From: Bacteroidales bacterium
Lineage (GTDB): Bacteria; Bacteroidota; Bacteroidia; Bacteroidales; JAAUTT01
NCBI GenBank assembly: GCA_012031335.1
Contig: JAAUTT010000036.1
Span: forward strand, 1 to 12,948
Direction: 5' to 3'
Length of the DNA stretch: 12,948 bases
The position numbers were made by a program, and so were the translations under genes. Under the pieces are notes generated by a model. It saw nothing but the letters and a program-made list of their open reading frames with translations, was not told the DNA's origin and ran no database searches. Positions 1 through 7,642 of the stretch are shown one piece after another; the first letter of the stretch is position 1, and the number at the start of each line of letters is the position of its first letter.

Positions 1-2189
1 TTTGCTCCAGTTAAATATGTGCCTTGCGCTACGTAATTCCCAATATTCTGATTACCTGTTCGCCCAATACTAAAACGGATTTTGAGATCATTAATCGCTT
101 TAATATTTTTAAAAAACTCCTCTTCACTTAGCCGCCATGCAATCGACCCTGCAGGGAAAATAGCATATTGATTATTGATACCAAATCTAGAAGAACCATC
201 TTGTCTTATACTGAAACTTGCCAAATATCTATTAGCATAATTTATATACACTCTGGTAAACAATGAGTTTATTCCCCAGGAAGTTTTGTAGCTATTAATT
301 TTCTCTAAAAGAACAGAGGCGTTCATAGTACTTATAATATCCGTAGGTCCACCACTTGCAGCTGCATTGAAATTAAATGCATGAGATTCTTGCAAACTAT
401 ACCCTGCAATGGTTTTTACATCTACCTTATCAACCTTAAATGAATAGGATAAAACATTCTCATTTAACCAAGTTAGTCCCCTATTAGAAAAGGCACTAGA
501 AGGGCGGTTCGTTCCTCCGGGAATATTTGAAGGAAAGAAGCTATCACCACTGGTATTATAAAAATCCCCTGAAAATAATGTTTTAAATTCTAAATTTTTA
601 GTGATTTTAAATTTCGCATAAACAGATCCAATTCCTGCTGTCTGATAATCTGTTCCTTCATATTCTTTGGCTACAGCAACTACATTAGCCATTTCCCTCA
701 TTGCATAAGATCCATCTAATTCATATACAGGCTCATAAGGTAATTTTCGCTGTAAATTACCAACAACCGACCTTGGATGATCTCCTTCAGGTATTTGATC
801 ATTAATTGAATAATTGCCTGAAATTGATGTTCCAATAATTAAATATTTAGTTAAATCGTAATCAACCGTAAATCTTCCTGATATACGTTGATAGCCATTG
901 GACATGACAACCCCTTGCTGGTTAAAGTATCCAATGTTTGAAGAATAGATGACTTTTTCAGCACCGCCACTGGCACTAAAACTATAGTTTTGAACTGGTG
1001 CTATTCTGAAAATTTCATTTTGCCAATCAGTATCATAACCGGCCTCGTAATCAAGCCTAGATTGTTCTCTTACCTGAACGGGATTATTAGGATTTAATCG
1101 GTTATAGTTTGTTATTCCTTTTTGAACATATTCCCATTGTTCCTTTGCATTCATCATCGGCATCTTTTTATATACCCGTTGAAGACCATAGAACATATCA
1201 AAATCCAATTCAGTTTTGCCCTTTACTCCCCTTTTTGTAGAAATCAGAATAACCCCATTCGAGGCTCTTGATCCGTATATTGCTGAAGATGAAGCATCCT
1301 TCAACACTTCAATACTTGCAATATCATTTGGATTGATTCCAAGAATGTTGTTTGTAGGAATACCATCAACAATATAAAGAGGATCATTGCCCCCACTCGA
1401 CAAAGAGGATGCACCTCTAATTCTAACAGTTACACCAGATCCTGGAGCGCCACTATTCGAAATAACATGAACACCAGGGCTTTTACCTACTAATGCAGCT
1501 GCAGGGGAGGAATATGGTTGATTATGTATTACATTTCCTTCAACTTTAGATATAGCACTAGACAAATCGCTTTTTTTCAAGGTCCCGTATCCCACAACTA
1601 CCACCTCATCAAGCTTTGTAATATCTGGAACCATATTTATTTCTAAAATAGACTGACCTGTAAAGATTACTCTTTCAGTATTATATCCGAGAAAAGATAC
1701 CAGAATAACAACATCAGGCTTAGTTATACTTATAGAAAACTTACCTTCAGAGTCGGTTACCGTTCCAAGTGTTGTACCTTCAATTACCACATTCGCTCCG
1801 ATAATTGGTTCTCCTGTAGTGACATCGGTAACAGTTCCGGTAACTTTTTGCTGTTGGAAAAATTCAGCTAAATTGTTATCTGCCATTCCCGGAATTGTCA
1901 GAACAATTACCCTGTCCTTGATCACATAACTCACATCAGTACCGTTAAAAAGCTGTTTTAACGTGGTCTCAATACTCTGATTCTTAACATTAATGGAAAC
2001 CAAACGGTCGGCATCGACCAACTTTCTGCTGTATAAAAAATAAAATTCACTTTGATTTTCAATGCTTTCAAGCGCCTGTCCCATCGAAACACCTTTTAAT
2101 TCCAGATTCAGCTTTTTGGTTTGTGAATAGGAATTACTTGCCAATGCGCTTAGAGCAGAACATAATAGCATGATGACTGATAGTTTCAT
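1..2189 (-). CDS. SusC/RagA-family TonB-dependent transducer, partial (C-terminus outside window)
   Basis: About 729 residues are visible in one open frame from the ATG at 2189 to the window edge; the rest of the beta-barrel lies beyond position 1. In order I see a signal peptide (about residues 1-23), an STN domain typical of transducers that talk to a FecR anti-sigma (about 25-98), a carboxypeptidase-regulatory-like domain (about 116-187, with VTGTVTD and GANVVIEGT), the LDEVVVVGYGT junction, and a plug domain (about 205-321) carrying the SusC signature IEVLKDASSSAIYGSRASNG at about 293-312. Barrel strands follow. The family imports oligosaccharides through the outer membrane using TonB energy with a SusD partner, which should lie beyond position 1. 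The FecR and ECF sigma genes directly upstream fit STN-dependent autoregulation. A 23-residue N-terminal extension starting at the ATG at 2257 would be in frame if one A were missing from the run at 2250-2254. The gene is visibly more AT-rich than the enzyme genes. Confidence 0.95.
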   Translation of the reverse strand, partial: MKLSVIMLLCSALSALASNSYSQTKKLNLELKGVSMGQALESIENQSEFYFLYSRKLVDADRLVSINVKNQSIETTLKQLFNGTDVSYVIKDRVIVLTIPGMADNNLAEFFQQQKVTGTVTDVTTGEPIIGANVVIEGTTLGTVTDSEGKFSISITKPDVVILVSFLGYNTERVIFTGQSILEINMVPDITKLDEVVVVGYGTLKKSDLSSAISKVEGNVIHNQPYSSPAAALVGKSPGVHVISNSGAPGSGVTVRIRGASSLSSGGNDPLYIVDGIPTNNILGINPNDIASIEVLKDASSSAIYGSRASNGVILISTKRGVKGKTELDFDMFYGLQRVYKKMPMMNAKEQWEYVQKGITNYNRLNPNNPVQVREQSRLDYEAGYDTDWQNEIFRIAPVQNYSFSASGGAEKVIYSSNIGYFNQQGVVMSNGYQRISGRFTVDYDLTKYLIIGTSISGNYSINDQIPEGDHPRSVVGNLQRKLPYEPVYELDGSYAMREMANVVAVAKEYEGTDYQTAGIGSVYAKFKITKNLEFKTLFSGDFYNTSGDSFFPSNIPGGTNRPSSAFSNRGLTWLNENVLSYSFKVDKVDVKTIAGYSLQESHAFNFNAAASGGPTDIISTMNASVLLEKINSYKTSWGINSLFTRVYINYANRYLASFSIRQDGSSRFGINNQYAIFPAGSIAWRLSEEEFFKNIKAINDLKIRFSIGRTGNQNIGNYVAQGTYLTGA

Positions 2190-2286
2190 AGTAATTAGTA
2201 TTTTATAGAATAAAGGATATAATTTCCCCTTTATCAGTTCTGATTTAAGTTTTTCATAAATTTGTAATGTATTAAGTAAGTAATTT

Positions 2287-2341
2287 ACCTGTCGCTAAAC
2301 AGGTGATGCTTCATCAGGGAGATGTGTCCAGCATTTCCCTG
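2287..2341 (-). promoter_or_regulatory. Three tandem hairpins in the FecR-SusC gap (candidate leader structure)
   Basis: The roughly 200-base gap between FecR and the SusC-like gene holds three adjacent inverted repeats. They are ACCTGT/ACAGGT at 2287-2292 and 2299-2304 with a 6-base loop, TGATG/CATCA at 2304-2308 and 2312-2316 with a 3-base loop, and CAGGGA/TCCCTG at 2315-2320 and 2336-2341 with an inner ATG/CAT pair. The arms share bases 2304 and 2315-2316, so neighbouring hairpins could compete. No clear T-run follows on the transcribed strand, so a simple intrinsic terminator is unlikely. A leader or processing structure that sets receptor expression apart from FecR is an inference. I saw no TAnnTTTG box in this gap. 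Confidence 0.45.
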
Positions 2342-2391
2342 TTTGTTTTCATAGTAGTCTCTTCGTTATTTCTTCATAGGCTGCATAGTAT

Positions 2392-3468
2392 TTAGTTAGT
2401 ATTAAGCTGTCGTTTCTTAATTATTACTTTCTGTTTCGAGAATGTGCCATCAGCAAGTTTCTTCCTCGAAAGAATTTTATAGTCGATAGGCGTAGCCAGT
2501 TTTAACAGATCGAGAATCTGGTAAAGATTTTCGTCAATAAAAGTGGCGGTATAGGTAAAGTCCATGGATTCACTGTCTTCGAATTCGAAATCGACATTAT
2601 ACCACCGGCCTAATTTGTGGGCAATGGTAACAATAGATTCGTCCTTGAAAATGAGTTTCCCTTCTTTCCAGGAAATATATTTTTTGATATCGCCATACTC
2701 GCTCGAAACATTCCCTGTGAGCTGATTATAGCGGTGATGCTGTCCAGGTGTCATCATCCCTAAATCATTCTCTTTTATTTCCGGGTCAGCTTTCTCAATT
2801 TTTACTTTACCATTTACCAAGGTTGTTTGAATAACCTTTTCGTCGGCATATGCCGAGACATTAAATTCGGTTCCTAAGGCCGCAATTTTCAGTTTTCCGG
2901 CGTTAACAACAAATGGCTTTTGAGGATTATGAGCAACCTTAAAGTAGGCTTCGCCTGATAAAACTACGTTCCTTGTTTTACCCCAGAACTTTTGAGGATA
3001 TTTTAATTTACTGCCATAATTGAGGAATACAATGGTACCATCGGCCAACTGTACTTCGGACCTGGAACCAATGGGGGTTGCAATTTCAATGGAGTCGGGT
3101 TTCAAACCTGCATATTCAACTGCTTTGGATGTGTTTCGAAATTGCGTGTAAAACAAAAAACCAAGAACGGGTAAAAATAAAACTGCAGCTATCCTGGTAA
3201 GATATGAGATAAAAACCTGCTTCCCCGATTTTCTCTCTCCTTCCCGGAGTTGCTCGTTTATATTTATTTTATGATGAATTTTATCCAGTAAGCTTTCAAA
3301 GTTTTTACCGTCTAAAGATTGAAGATCCTGATTCTTTTGCCATGCCTCCTCAGCCCACTTTTCCCAGAAATTATTCGAAAAATCGGTTCTGAAGTGCCGG
3401 ATAATTTTATCCAACTCTTCATCTGTACAAGTATTATTCAAAAATTTCTTAAATAATTCCTTTTCCAT
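2392..3468 (-). CDS. FecR-family anti-sigma factor
   Basis: This is an intact 358-residue inner-membrane anti-sigma factor. The N-terminal part (about 1-75) is cytoplasmic, rich in charged helices with conserved tryptophans (FWEKWAEEAW), and should bind the ECF sigma factor. A single membrane segment lies at about residues 88-108 (IAAVLFLPVLGFLFY). The periplasmic FecR domain follows at about 128-226, with the typical GSRSEVQLADGT, VVLSGEAYFKV and ALGTEFNVSAY patterns. The C-terminal DUF4974-like domain (about 270-345) contains VTIAHKLGRWYNVDFEF and would contact the STN domain of the neighbouring transducer. Length and architecture are normal for Bacteroidota. It lies between the sigma gene (108-base gap) and the SusC-like gene, the standard cassette order. 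The known role of the family is to hold the sigma factor inactive, and often to help activate it, until the receptor reports substrate. The cognate sigma gene here is frame-broken, so FecR may lack its partner if those breaks are real. Confidence 0.95.
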   Translation of the reverse strand: MEKELFKKFLNNTCTDEELDKIIRHFRTDFSNNFWEKWAEEAWQKNQDLQSLDGKNFESLLDKIHHKININEQLREGERKSGKQVFISYLTRIAAVLFLPVLGFLFYTQFRNTSKAVEYAGLKPDSIEIATPIGSRSEVQLADGTIVFLNYGSKLKYPQKFWGKTRNVVLSGEAYFKVAHNPQKPFVVNAGKLKIAALGTEFNVSAYADEKVIQTTLVNGKVKIEKADPEIKENDLGMMTPGQHHRYNQLTGNVSSEYGDIKKYISWKEGKLIFKDESIVTIAHKLGRWYNVDFEFEDSESMDFTYTATFIDENLYQILDLLKLATPIDYKILSRKKLADGTFSKQKVIIKKRQLNTN

Positions 3469-3565
3469 TTAACTCACATTATATTTTATGCCCGAAAGCG
3501 GGTTTTCTAACAAAGTTAATTTGGTAGTATGTCGTTTAACTCCCGAAAAAGGACTATATGAAAAC

Positions 3566-3590
3566 CTTTATTTTTTCTAAAAAAATAAAG
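3566..3590 (-). other. 11-bp AT-rich inverted repeat at the stop codon of the sigma gene
   Basis: The arms CTTTATTTTTT (3566-3576) and AAAAAATAAAG (3580-3590) are perfect complements around a 3-base centre that is itself the TAG stop codon of the ECF sigma frame (3577-3579, read on the minus strand). The stem is almost pure A-T, so its RNA would be only weakly stable. It could slow the transcript or ribosome at the sigma/FecR junction, or be a chance product of AT-rich sequence. It lacks the GC stem of a classical terminator. Confidence 0.4.
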
Positions 3591-4163
3591 AAACAAACAG
3601 AATATTGATTAACAGGCTATTATCAAGGTTGGATCGCAGGAATTTTAAAGAAGACACCAGGTGATTTTTAACTGTATTGGCAGAAATATTGAGTTTTTCG
3701 GCTATTGCATCATGCGACAGCCCTTTTTCGCGGCTCAAATAAAATATTTCGCGCTGCCGGGGCGATAATTGATCCAGCAACGATTTAACCTTAGCAGTTA
3801 ACTACTCCGTATTCAACCTCATCAATGGTATCAGCAGCTTCGCCAAGCGTTTGTATAGGATTTTAAATGGTTAACATATTTATCCTGGTGCATCCTTTTC
3901 CGGAGCATATTGATGGTAATATTATAAGCCATGGTAAAAGATAGGCTTCGAATGAGGAATAAATATCAAGTTTTTCGCGCGCTCCCATATCTTTAAAAAA
4001 ACTTCCTGAACAATCTCTTCTGCGTCTTCTTTTTGTTTGACAAACTTAATCACAAAGCCATATAACCTTTGACAATACTCCTTGTATATCTCATCAAAAG
4101 CAAGGATATTTCCTTGTTTCAGTAGTTTGTCAGTTGTTCTCCATGGTATTTTTATCCATTCAT
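3577..4163 (-). pseudogene. ECF RNA polymerase sigma factor, disrupted by multiple frameshifts
   Basis: When frames are joined, a typical Bacteroidota ECF sigma factor appears. Region 2 reads AFDEIYKEYCQRLYGF then EDAEEIVQEVFLKIWE. A middle block reads YNITINMLRKRMHQDKYVNH. Region 4 starts at LLDQLSPRQREIFYLSREKG and continues DAIAEKLNISANTVKNHL, the helix-turn-helix that recognises the -35 element. Only the last 67 residues are open in one frame (3577-3780). I place breaks near 3793-3802, 3854-3860, 3936-3939 (TTTT one base short), 3977-3983 (one base short) and near the start, where the conserved frame has no start codon and ATGs at 4159 and 4163 run quickly into stops. Some breaks look like one-base deletions, others like one-base insertions. 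The gene precedes FecR and a SusC transducer, the normal place for the cognate sigma. Either the gene is dead or the read is poor here. Confidence 0.85.
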
Positions 4164-4178
4164 TCTGCTATCTGATAA

Positions 4179-4186
4179 CAAAATTA
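4179..4186 (-). promoter_or_regulatory. Candidate Bacteroidota -7 promoter box (TAATTTTG)
   Basis: On the minus strand this reads TAATTTTG, an exact match to the Bacteroidota housekeeping -7 consensus TAnnTTTG. It lies about 15-25 bases upstream of the possible start region of the ECF sigma gene, downstream of the end of the preceding operon. I do not see a convincing -33 TTTG at the usual spacing, so the call rests on one box and its position. Confidence 0.4.
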
Positions 4187-4212
4187 CATTTTTTTAAGAA
4201 TTATTACCGGAT

Positions 4213-4507
4213 TAATATATATGAAAGGATGTTTTAATAAAGTCTTGCCATCTTTCTTTTTTCCCAGTCTTTGGCGTGCAACAGCTCTGGGCGTTGCAAT
4301 ATTTCACGTCATTTATCCATTAATTTCGGATTATGATCAAGCCTGCTGTTGGCCCAGGACTCTTTATATTTGCAAACTCCAAGAACGCTGTCCGGCACCA
4401 TGCAGTATGTAATTGCCCTTAGGTTCGAGCTTCCTGCCAAAATCGTCGCAAACATTGAACATTTTTATCTCCTTAGCTTCTGAAAAACCGAAAAAGAGAG
4501 AACGCAT
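4213..4507 (-). pseudogene. Short unrecognised ORF remnant, frame-broken
   Basis: Between the racemase-type gene and the sigma gene lies a protein-like stretch I do not recognise. From ATG 4507, or from ATG 4462, which follows a strong AAGGAG six bases upstream and is the more likely start, it reads MFNVCDDFGRKLEPKG, then HGAGQRSWSL, and hits TAA at 4364-4366. The neighbouring frame continues YKESWANSRLDHNP, then WREILQRPELLHAKDWE-like sequence ending at TAA 4213-4215, with one internal TGA at 4309-4311 where TGG would be natural. The acidic, tryptophan-rich second half reads like the C-terminus of a real soluble protein. There is no signal peptide or membrane segment. It may be the tail of a deleted gene or a small protein of roughly 80 residues broken by one frameshift and one stop. 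The function is unknown. Confidence 0.4.
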
Positions 4508-4561
4508 TTTTTAACCATTCTTTTTGTTTTAGATTTTTAACAAGCAATAAAGTTGGCAATG

Positions 4562-5793
4562 CTAACAGTTAACCGCTGCGGCCTTGTCCCATATTGATAA
4601 GTCAAAGGTAATTCCCAGCCCGGGCCCGGAGGGGACAGCAATTTTACCCTCCTTGATTTCGTAATGGGGCGTATACCAGCTTTTATGCCTGGGGTAATTA
4701 ATATGCCATTCCTGGAAGCCTCCCGAATTTTGTACTACAGCCATCAAATGGAGCATTGGCGCTGCAAGTGGATTGGTCTTTGGGCTATGCGGCGAAAATT
4801 TTATCCCAGCTTTGGCAGCCATGGCAGCAACTTGTAAGCACCGTATAAAACCTCCGTTATAGTACAAATCGGGCTGAAGAACATCCAACACTTTATTTTT
4901 GGCCAGCCATCCGAACCGGTAAAGGCTGGTGTCCTGCTCGCCACCGGCAATTTTCATGGTTTTAATTGCCTTGGTAATCAGCATGGTATTCTCATATTCG
5001 TCGAAAGGTACCGGTTCTTCGAAAATATCGACCTTTTGATCTTCGAGATATCGCGCCATGCGTAAGCCATTTTCGGTGTCGTACGATCCGTTGGCATCCA
5101 CATAAAAAGTGATGGAGTCGCCCAACGCTTTTCGCATTGTTGGAACAATGGTATCACTGCGACCAGGCATTGCATCGGTGTTTTTACTCATTCGCCCGCC
5201 AACTTTAAACTTAACCGCTTTGGCGCCTGTTTCGGAAAGGCGTTTTGCAAAATGGTCGGCTTCCTGTTGTGGGGTTGTTTCGCGGGTGGTACTCGAAATA
5301 TAAATATCAATGTACTCACGCACTTTTTTTCCTAAAAAATAATGCACCGGTTTCTGAATAACTTTGCCCAACAGATCGAAAATGGCAACTTCCAGATGAC
5401 CTACGCAATTCCAGAATGGCAGCCCTGTATATTTATAATTTGAATTAACTACATAAACATACTCCAGCAGACTTTCAATATCGCGGGCATCCTTACCGAT
5501 AAAATGCGGTACGATTGCTTTCCGGAGCAACGAAACAAGTTCGGGCATCCTTGGTTACAAAGTGTAAATCCTTTTAATCCTTCAGCAGAAGTCACGCTGA
5601 GGATGTATTCATTATCGAACAAAAGCAGGTCGATAGATTTAATCACAACAGGGTGCGGCACAAGGGAGTGTAATTTGAGAATGGAAGTATCTGTATCCAT
5701 CAGCGAAAAACCTTTTTGTGCAAATATTGGCGGAACAAGCGCCAGACCTCCGGCTGTGGCCATGAATCTGAAAAAGTCTCTTCGGTTTGTCAT
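4562..5793 (-). CDS. Tat-exported mandelate racemase-type enolase-superfamily enzyme (one frameshift)
   Basis: The product starts at ATG 5793 (MTNRRDFFRF); the upstream TTG at 5808 is less likely. It opens with a twin-arginine signal (NRRDFF plus a hydrophobic stretch ending near PPIFA). The N-terminal capping domain follows, then the TIM barrel. In the residue numbering of the long downstream frame (from 5548), the catalytic set is complete: KFK (K113, K115), metal ligands D151 in VDANGSY, E177 in FEEPVP and E204 in AGGEQ, and the His-Asp dyad H254 in FSPHSP with D227 in QPDLYY. The 27-residue D-to-H spacing equals that of mandelate racemase, so this belongs to the MR subgroup, whose members mostly dehydrate acid sugars. 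One base is missing around 5549-5552 (AAGG), where the frame passes from CNQ to MPELVSL. It is the last gene of the operon, 23 bases after its neighbour. Acid-sugar dehydratase or epimerase is the likely role; the substrate is unknown. A periplasmic location is unusual for the family. Confidence 0.85.
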
Positions 5794-5816
5794 AGCTAAT
5801 TCTTTCAAAAATTGGA

Positions 5817-6707
5817 TTATACCATCTTTACCAATAAGCTTTTATCTGCTTTCCCCTCCATAAAAGCCTGAAACCCGGATACGGTAATGTAGGCTGATGT
5901 TAAAGCACCTGCATACAAGCTTTTATTGGTGCTCCCAATAAAATTGGGATTAAATTGATTGGCAATCAGGGTGTCGGAATGCAGAAATAATTTCCCTTTA
6001 TGACAGTATAGATCAAGTTTTGAACGATCGGGTTTTTCGTAAATTTTCCCGTAGAATTCAAAACCCTGTTTGTTTTTTTCCCTCCATGCAGCAGTGTTTA
6101 TAAGCCATTTTCCACCTTCGGTTTTATCAGGGTTCAGCGTATGGATGCGGGTGATGGTGCGGGTGAGCATCTGAAGAAATAAGGATGAGAATTCGGAAGA
6201 AGTTAGTTGAGTTCCTGGCTTTGAGAACCTTTGCCTGATCAGTTCAGTGTCCTGATATGCTTGTATTTCACAGGGTGAATGTCCTTTCTCAACAAACTTT
6301 TCGTTTAGCATGTTTAATTGTTTGGTTGCCGACCTGAAAACCAACCACCCGAGTACGAAAGATAATTTTTCGGTATACCATTTCAAAGTATCGGCAGATG
6401 GGGTTTCCCTGAGCTTCTGCATTAGGTCAAACACCTGTTCGTTGCCTGTATAGGAACCTGCCAGTCGGGCTATATTCCCGGTAAGCGGACTTTTTATGTC
6501 ACCTTTTAAAGATTCCTTGAATAGGGGTTTAATCCCTTCCGATTTCTCAATCAGCCTGATAAAGTCTTCAAAAAATATAAAAGGCAGTAACCCCTTAAGG
6601 TTTAGCTCTGTTTTTACCTGTGTTTGCTGTTTTGCAATAAGATCAGCAGATACGAGTATTGCAGCACTGCCCATTGATATATTCTTTACAAAATTTCTTC
6701 TTTCCAT
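5817..6707 (-). CDS. Unrecognised Tat-signal secreted protein
   Basis: This is an intact 296-residue protein from ATG 6707, three bases after the preceding stop, so the two genes are almost certainly translationally coupled. It begins MERRNFVKN and continues with a small, hydrophobic Ala/Ser/Ile stretch to about residue 25, a twin-arginine signal peptide of the kind also found on the next gene. The rest is mainly helical and soluble. It includes WYTEKLSFVLGWLVFRSATK near the middle and a C-terminal part with repeated small/aromatic residues (AGALTSAYITVSGFQAFMEG). I see no metal motif or glycosidase signature and do not recognise a family. Position between a putative metal-binding protein and the racemase-type enzyme suggests a periplasmic accessory or subunit role in the same pathway (inference). 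Confidence 0.85.
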   Translation of the reverse strand: MERRNFVKNISMGSAAILVSADLIAKQQTQVKTELNLKGLLPFIFFEDFIRLIEKSEGIKPLFKESLKGDIKSPLTGNIARLAGSYTGNEQVFDLMQKLRETPSADTLKWYTEKLSFVLGWLVFRSATKQLNMLNEKFVEKGHSPCEIQAYQDTELIRQRFSKPGTQLTSSEFSSLFLQMLTRTITRIHTLNPDKTEGGKWLINTAAWREKNKQGFEFYGKIYEKPDRSKLDLYCHKGKLFLHSDTLIANQFNPNFIGSTNKSLYAGALTSAYITVSGFQAFMEGKADKSLLVKMV

Positions 6708-6710
6708 GTT

Positions 6711-7628
6711 TTAATTTCTGAATTGGTGTTCCATATTAAGCACTTCGTAAAGTTCAGCCTTAGAAATTTTTTCGTTGAAAAAATCATCGGCAAACGAAAG
6801 CATGGTGTAGGCATTTGCCACCATTTTGGAATATTGACTTTGATTGGCCGCTGCCGCAACAGCAACATCCGGTTTTATGGAAATGTCGGGCTTGCCGCTT
6901 TTTATTGATTGAACTAACCGGAGAAGTGAATCGTTACCATTGAAATATCTGAAATTGGTAATATATTTTTGGGTTTTACCTGCATCGGGATTTGTAAAAC
7001 CGTTGATGTACATATCGAGGTCTTCGGAAAACTTTTGTTTGCTGCCCATAAACTGGTCGAACCATTTGTCCAGGTCTTTCTCATTTTTTGTAAATTCCTG
7101 GCTGTCGAGCAATTCTCCCAGCATAAAGTGGGAAAAGGAGTTTTCGAGGTTAGCAACATCAAGTAACGAAGCGGCAGGGTGCGATGCCATTTCGTGTTCA
7201 AGGGTAGCTCTGCTTATGGGTTGTAATTGATTGGGCGAATAGTTTCCCGACTTAAAAACTTCGCGGAATGCGATGGTATCAAAATAGGCCGAAAGCTCCT
7301 GGCCATTGAATTCTGAATTACCCTCGGCCACTAATATTGCTTCCAGTGGTTTTTGGATCAGGTCGGCAGCACGGTGTGTAATCCAGCCAATTGCCGCTGC
7401 AATTTTCTGAAATGTTTCTTTATCCCTTATTCCATCCTTCCATTTCTTCCTGCATTCTTCCAGCAAAGGAAGCGCCCATAGATGGTTGCCGTTTGAGCCA
7501 CTTGTAATCCAACCGCAATCGTATTCTCTTTTAATACTTTCCTTAAACGCTTCCGAAAAACGTTCCGAATAGCCAATCAAAGTGGCTGCATCGTCATATA
7601 CAGCTATGTGGGTAATATGTTCCGACAT
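6711..7628 (-). CDS. Unrecognised His/Asp-rich protein, possibly metal-binding
   Basis: This is an intact 305-residue protein from ATG 7628, 14 bases after the GH51 stop. I see no signal peptide or membrane segment. The N-terminus has clustered histidines and acids (HITHIAVYDDAA, H4, H7, D12, D13), then H49 in GSNGNHLWALPL, then GWITHRAADLIQKPL with H85 and D89. A HxxxD element plus an N-terminal histidine faintly recalls the zinc-dependent phospholipase C / P1 nuclease fold, which binds three zinc ions, but the resemblance is only by eye. The second half is helical and charged, with the NPDAGKTQKY and SYSKMVANAY-type regions and a C-terminal MLSFADDFFNEKISKAELYE. It is coupled to the following Tat-signal gene (3-base gap), so the two may act together. 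If it is cytoplasmic, the lack of a signal contrasts with its exported neighbours. Confidence 0.85.
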   Translation of the reverse strand: MSEHITHIAVYDDAATLIGYSERFSEAFKESIKREYDCGWITSGSNGNHLWALPLLEECRKKWKDGIRDKETFQKIAAAIGWITHRAADLIQKPLEAILVAEGNSEFNGQELSAYFDTIAFREVFKSGNYSPNQLQPISRATLEHEMASHPAASLLDVANLENSFSHFMLGELLDSQEFTKNEKDLDKWFDQFMGSKQKFSEDLDMYINGFTNPDAGKTQKYITNFRYFNGNDSLLRLVQSIKSGKPDISIKPDVAVAAAANQSQYSKMVANAYTMLSFADDFFNEKISKAELYEVLNMEHQFRN

Positions 7629-7642
7629 AATTTTTTTTACTT

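Noticed and set aside
3491..3502. CCCG/CGGG mini-hairpin followed by T bases, resembling a plus-strand terminator
   Set aside because: The stem is only four bases and no plus-strand gene ends there.
4221..4412. Plus-strand open frame of 63 codons in the gap before the sigma gene
   Set aside because: The minus strand of the same stretch carries more protein-like sequence and a ribosome binding site, so the plus frame is a likely shadow.
5504..5863. Plus-strand open frame of 119 codons
   Set aside because: It runs antisense across the Tat signal region of the racemase-type gene and the end of its neighbour and shows no protein features.
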